This document shows positions 12,436 to 12,628 of a DNA stretch of 12,628 nucleotides, one piece after another; the first letter of the stretch is position 1, and the number at the start of each line of letters is the position of its first letter. The notes beneath the pieces were generated by a model. The model saw only the letters and a program-made list of their open reading frames with translations, was not told the DNA's origin and searched no databases. The position numbers were made by a program, and so were the translations under genes. The stretch comes from Bacillota bacterium (GTDB lineage Bacteria > Bacillota > UBA994): NCBI GenBank assembly GCA_018725535.1, contig QLUS01000038.1:1-12628 (forward strand), given 5' to 3'.

Positions 12436-12628
12436 ATGTAAAAACTAGTCGTTCTCGTGGTTGCGCTAGCGTTGAGCGTGGGGGGCTTGCTACCCGCCGG
12501 TCCGCAAGGCACCGAGGCCTCGACCGCTCCCATCCGCATCCTGCTTGACGGGGCACACCGATGACCCTGCAAGTAGCCCCCGTGATCCGCGCCGGACGGG
12601 TCTTAGTGCCCTTCCGTGCCCTGTTCGA
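12436..12628 (+). pseudogene. Secreted copper-amine-oxidase-N-domain-like protein, inactivated, cut by window edge
   Basis: AGGAGG (12423-12428) stands 7 bases before ATG 12436, but codon 2 is TAA. The frame after it encodes a good signal peptide, KLVVLVVALALSVGGLLPAG, with a likely cleavage zone near TEASTA, then APIRILLDGAH. Near 12559 the frame is lost: reading on in the next frame from 12561 gives MTLQVAPVIRAGRVLVPFRA. Joined, this is the start of a domain like PF07833 (LLDG...VAPVI..GR.LVPFRALF), common in secreted clostridial proteins. One base seems missing at 12559-12560. AAA to TAA at codon 2 plus a one-base loss would explain both lesions. The intact ribosome site and signal peptide suggest recent inactivation, or two sequencing errors. 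A GTG at 12457 could be an alternative start but has no ribosome site and does not cure the frameshift. Confidence 0.6.

Noticed and set aside
12561..12628. ATG 12561 as the start of a separate gene
   Set aside because: No ribosome site; the sequence continues mid-domain from the upstream frame, so a frameshift explains it better.
1..12628. CRISPR array, tRNA, rRNA, phage or toxin-antitoxin genes
   Set aside because: No regularly spaced repeats, no tRNA cloverleaf pattern and no matching protein motifs were seen.

Overview
The window looks like a chromosomal segment from a mid-GC, low-oxygen-type Bacillota (Clostridia-like) genome. The supports are strong AAGGAGG-type ribosome sites, sigma-A-like TTGACA/TANNNT promoters, a soluble short chemoreceptor, a secreted copper-amine-oxidase-N-type protein at the right edge, and a remnant resembling Firmicute SPOCS/DUF3794 proteins. 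Taxonomy is inference; nothing here fixes the genus.

Layout. Positions 1-1436 (minus) hold gltX, intact but running off the left edge, with its own promoter at 1474-1502. Divergent to it, 1605-8726 (plus) is one tightly packed run of nine genes: a 10TM putative manganese/heavy-metal exporter, a membrane-free chemoreceptor-like protein, then folE-folP-folB-folK-pabA-pabB-pabC. The seven folate genes mostly overlap by 1-20 bases and cover GTP to dihydroneopterin triphosphate, the aldolase and pyrophosphokinase steps, p-aminobenzoate synthesis from chorismate, and their joining to dihydropteroate. Not present in this cluster are a dihydroneopterin triphosphate pyrophosphatase, dihydrofolate synthase and dihydrofolate reductase.

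From 8727 to 9672 no intact ordinary gene is visible. This stretch holds a frameshifted minus-strand gene remnant whose end overlaps pabC, a row of three hairpins, a 31-codon minus-strand ORF with a perfect ribosome site whose start codon lies in the arm of a nested inverted repeat, and a good promoter for the next gene. Positions 9673-11829 encode a P1B-type metal-transporting ATPase with a histidine-rich N-terminus in place of the usual CxxC metal-binding domain. At 11942-12388 there is a small cupin protein that lacks most of the usual metal-ligand histidines. At 12436 a secreted-protein gene begins with an intact ribosome site but has a stop at codon 2 and an apparent one-base frameshift; it runs off the right edge.

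Themes. Two putative metal exporters (the 10TM protein and the P1B ATPase) both carry histidine-rich cytoplasmic stretches, and families related to each have been linked to manganese; this is suggestive only. I did not find a clearly novel multi-gene defence or mobile system. The most unusual items are the nested inverted repeat around the 31-codon ORF, the apparent AUC start of pabB, and two damaged genes in an otherwise intact region.
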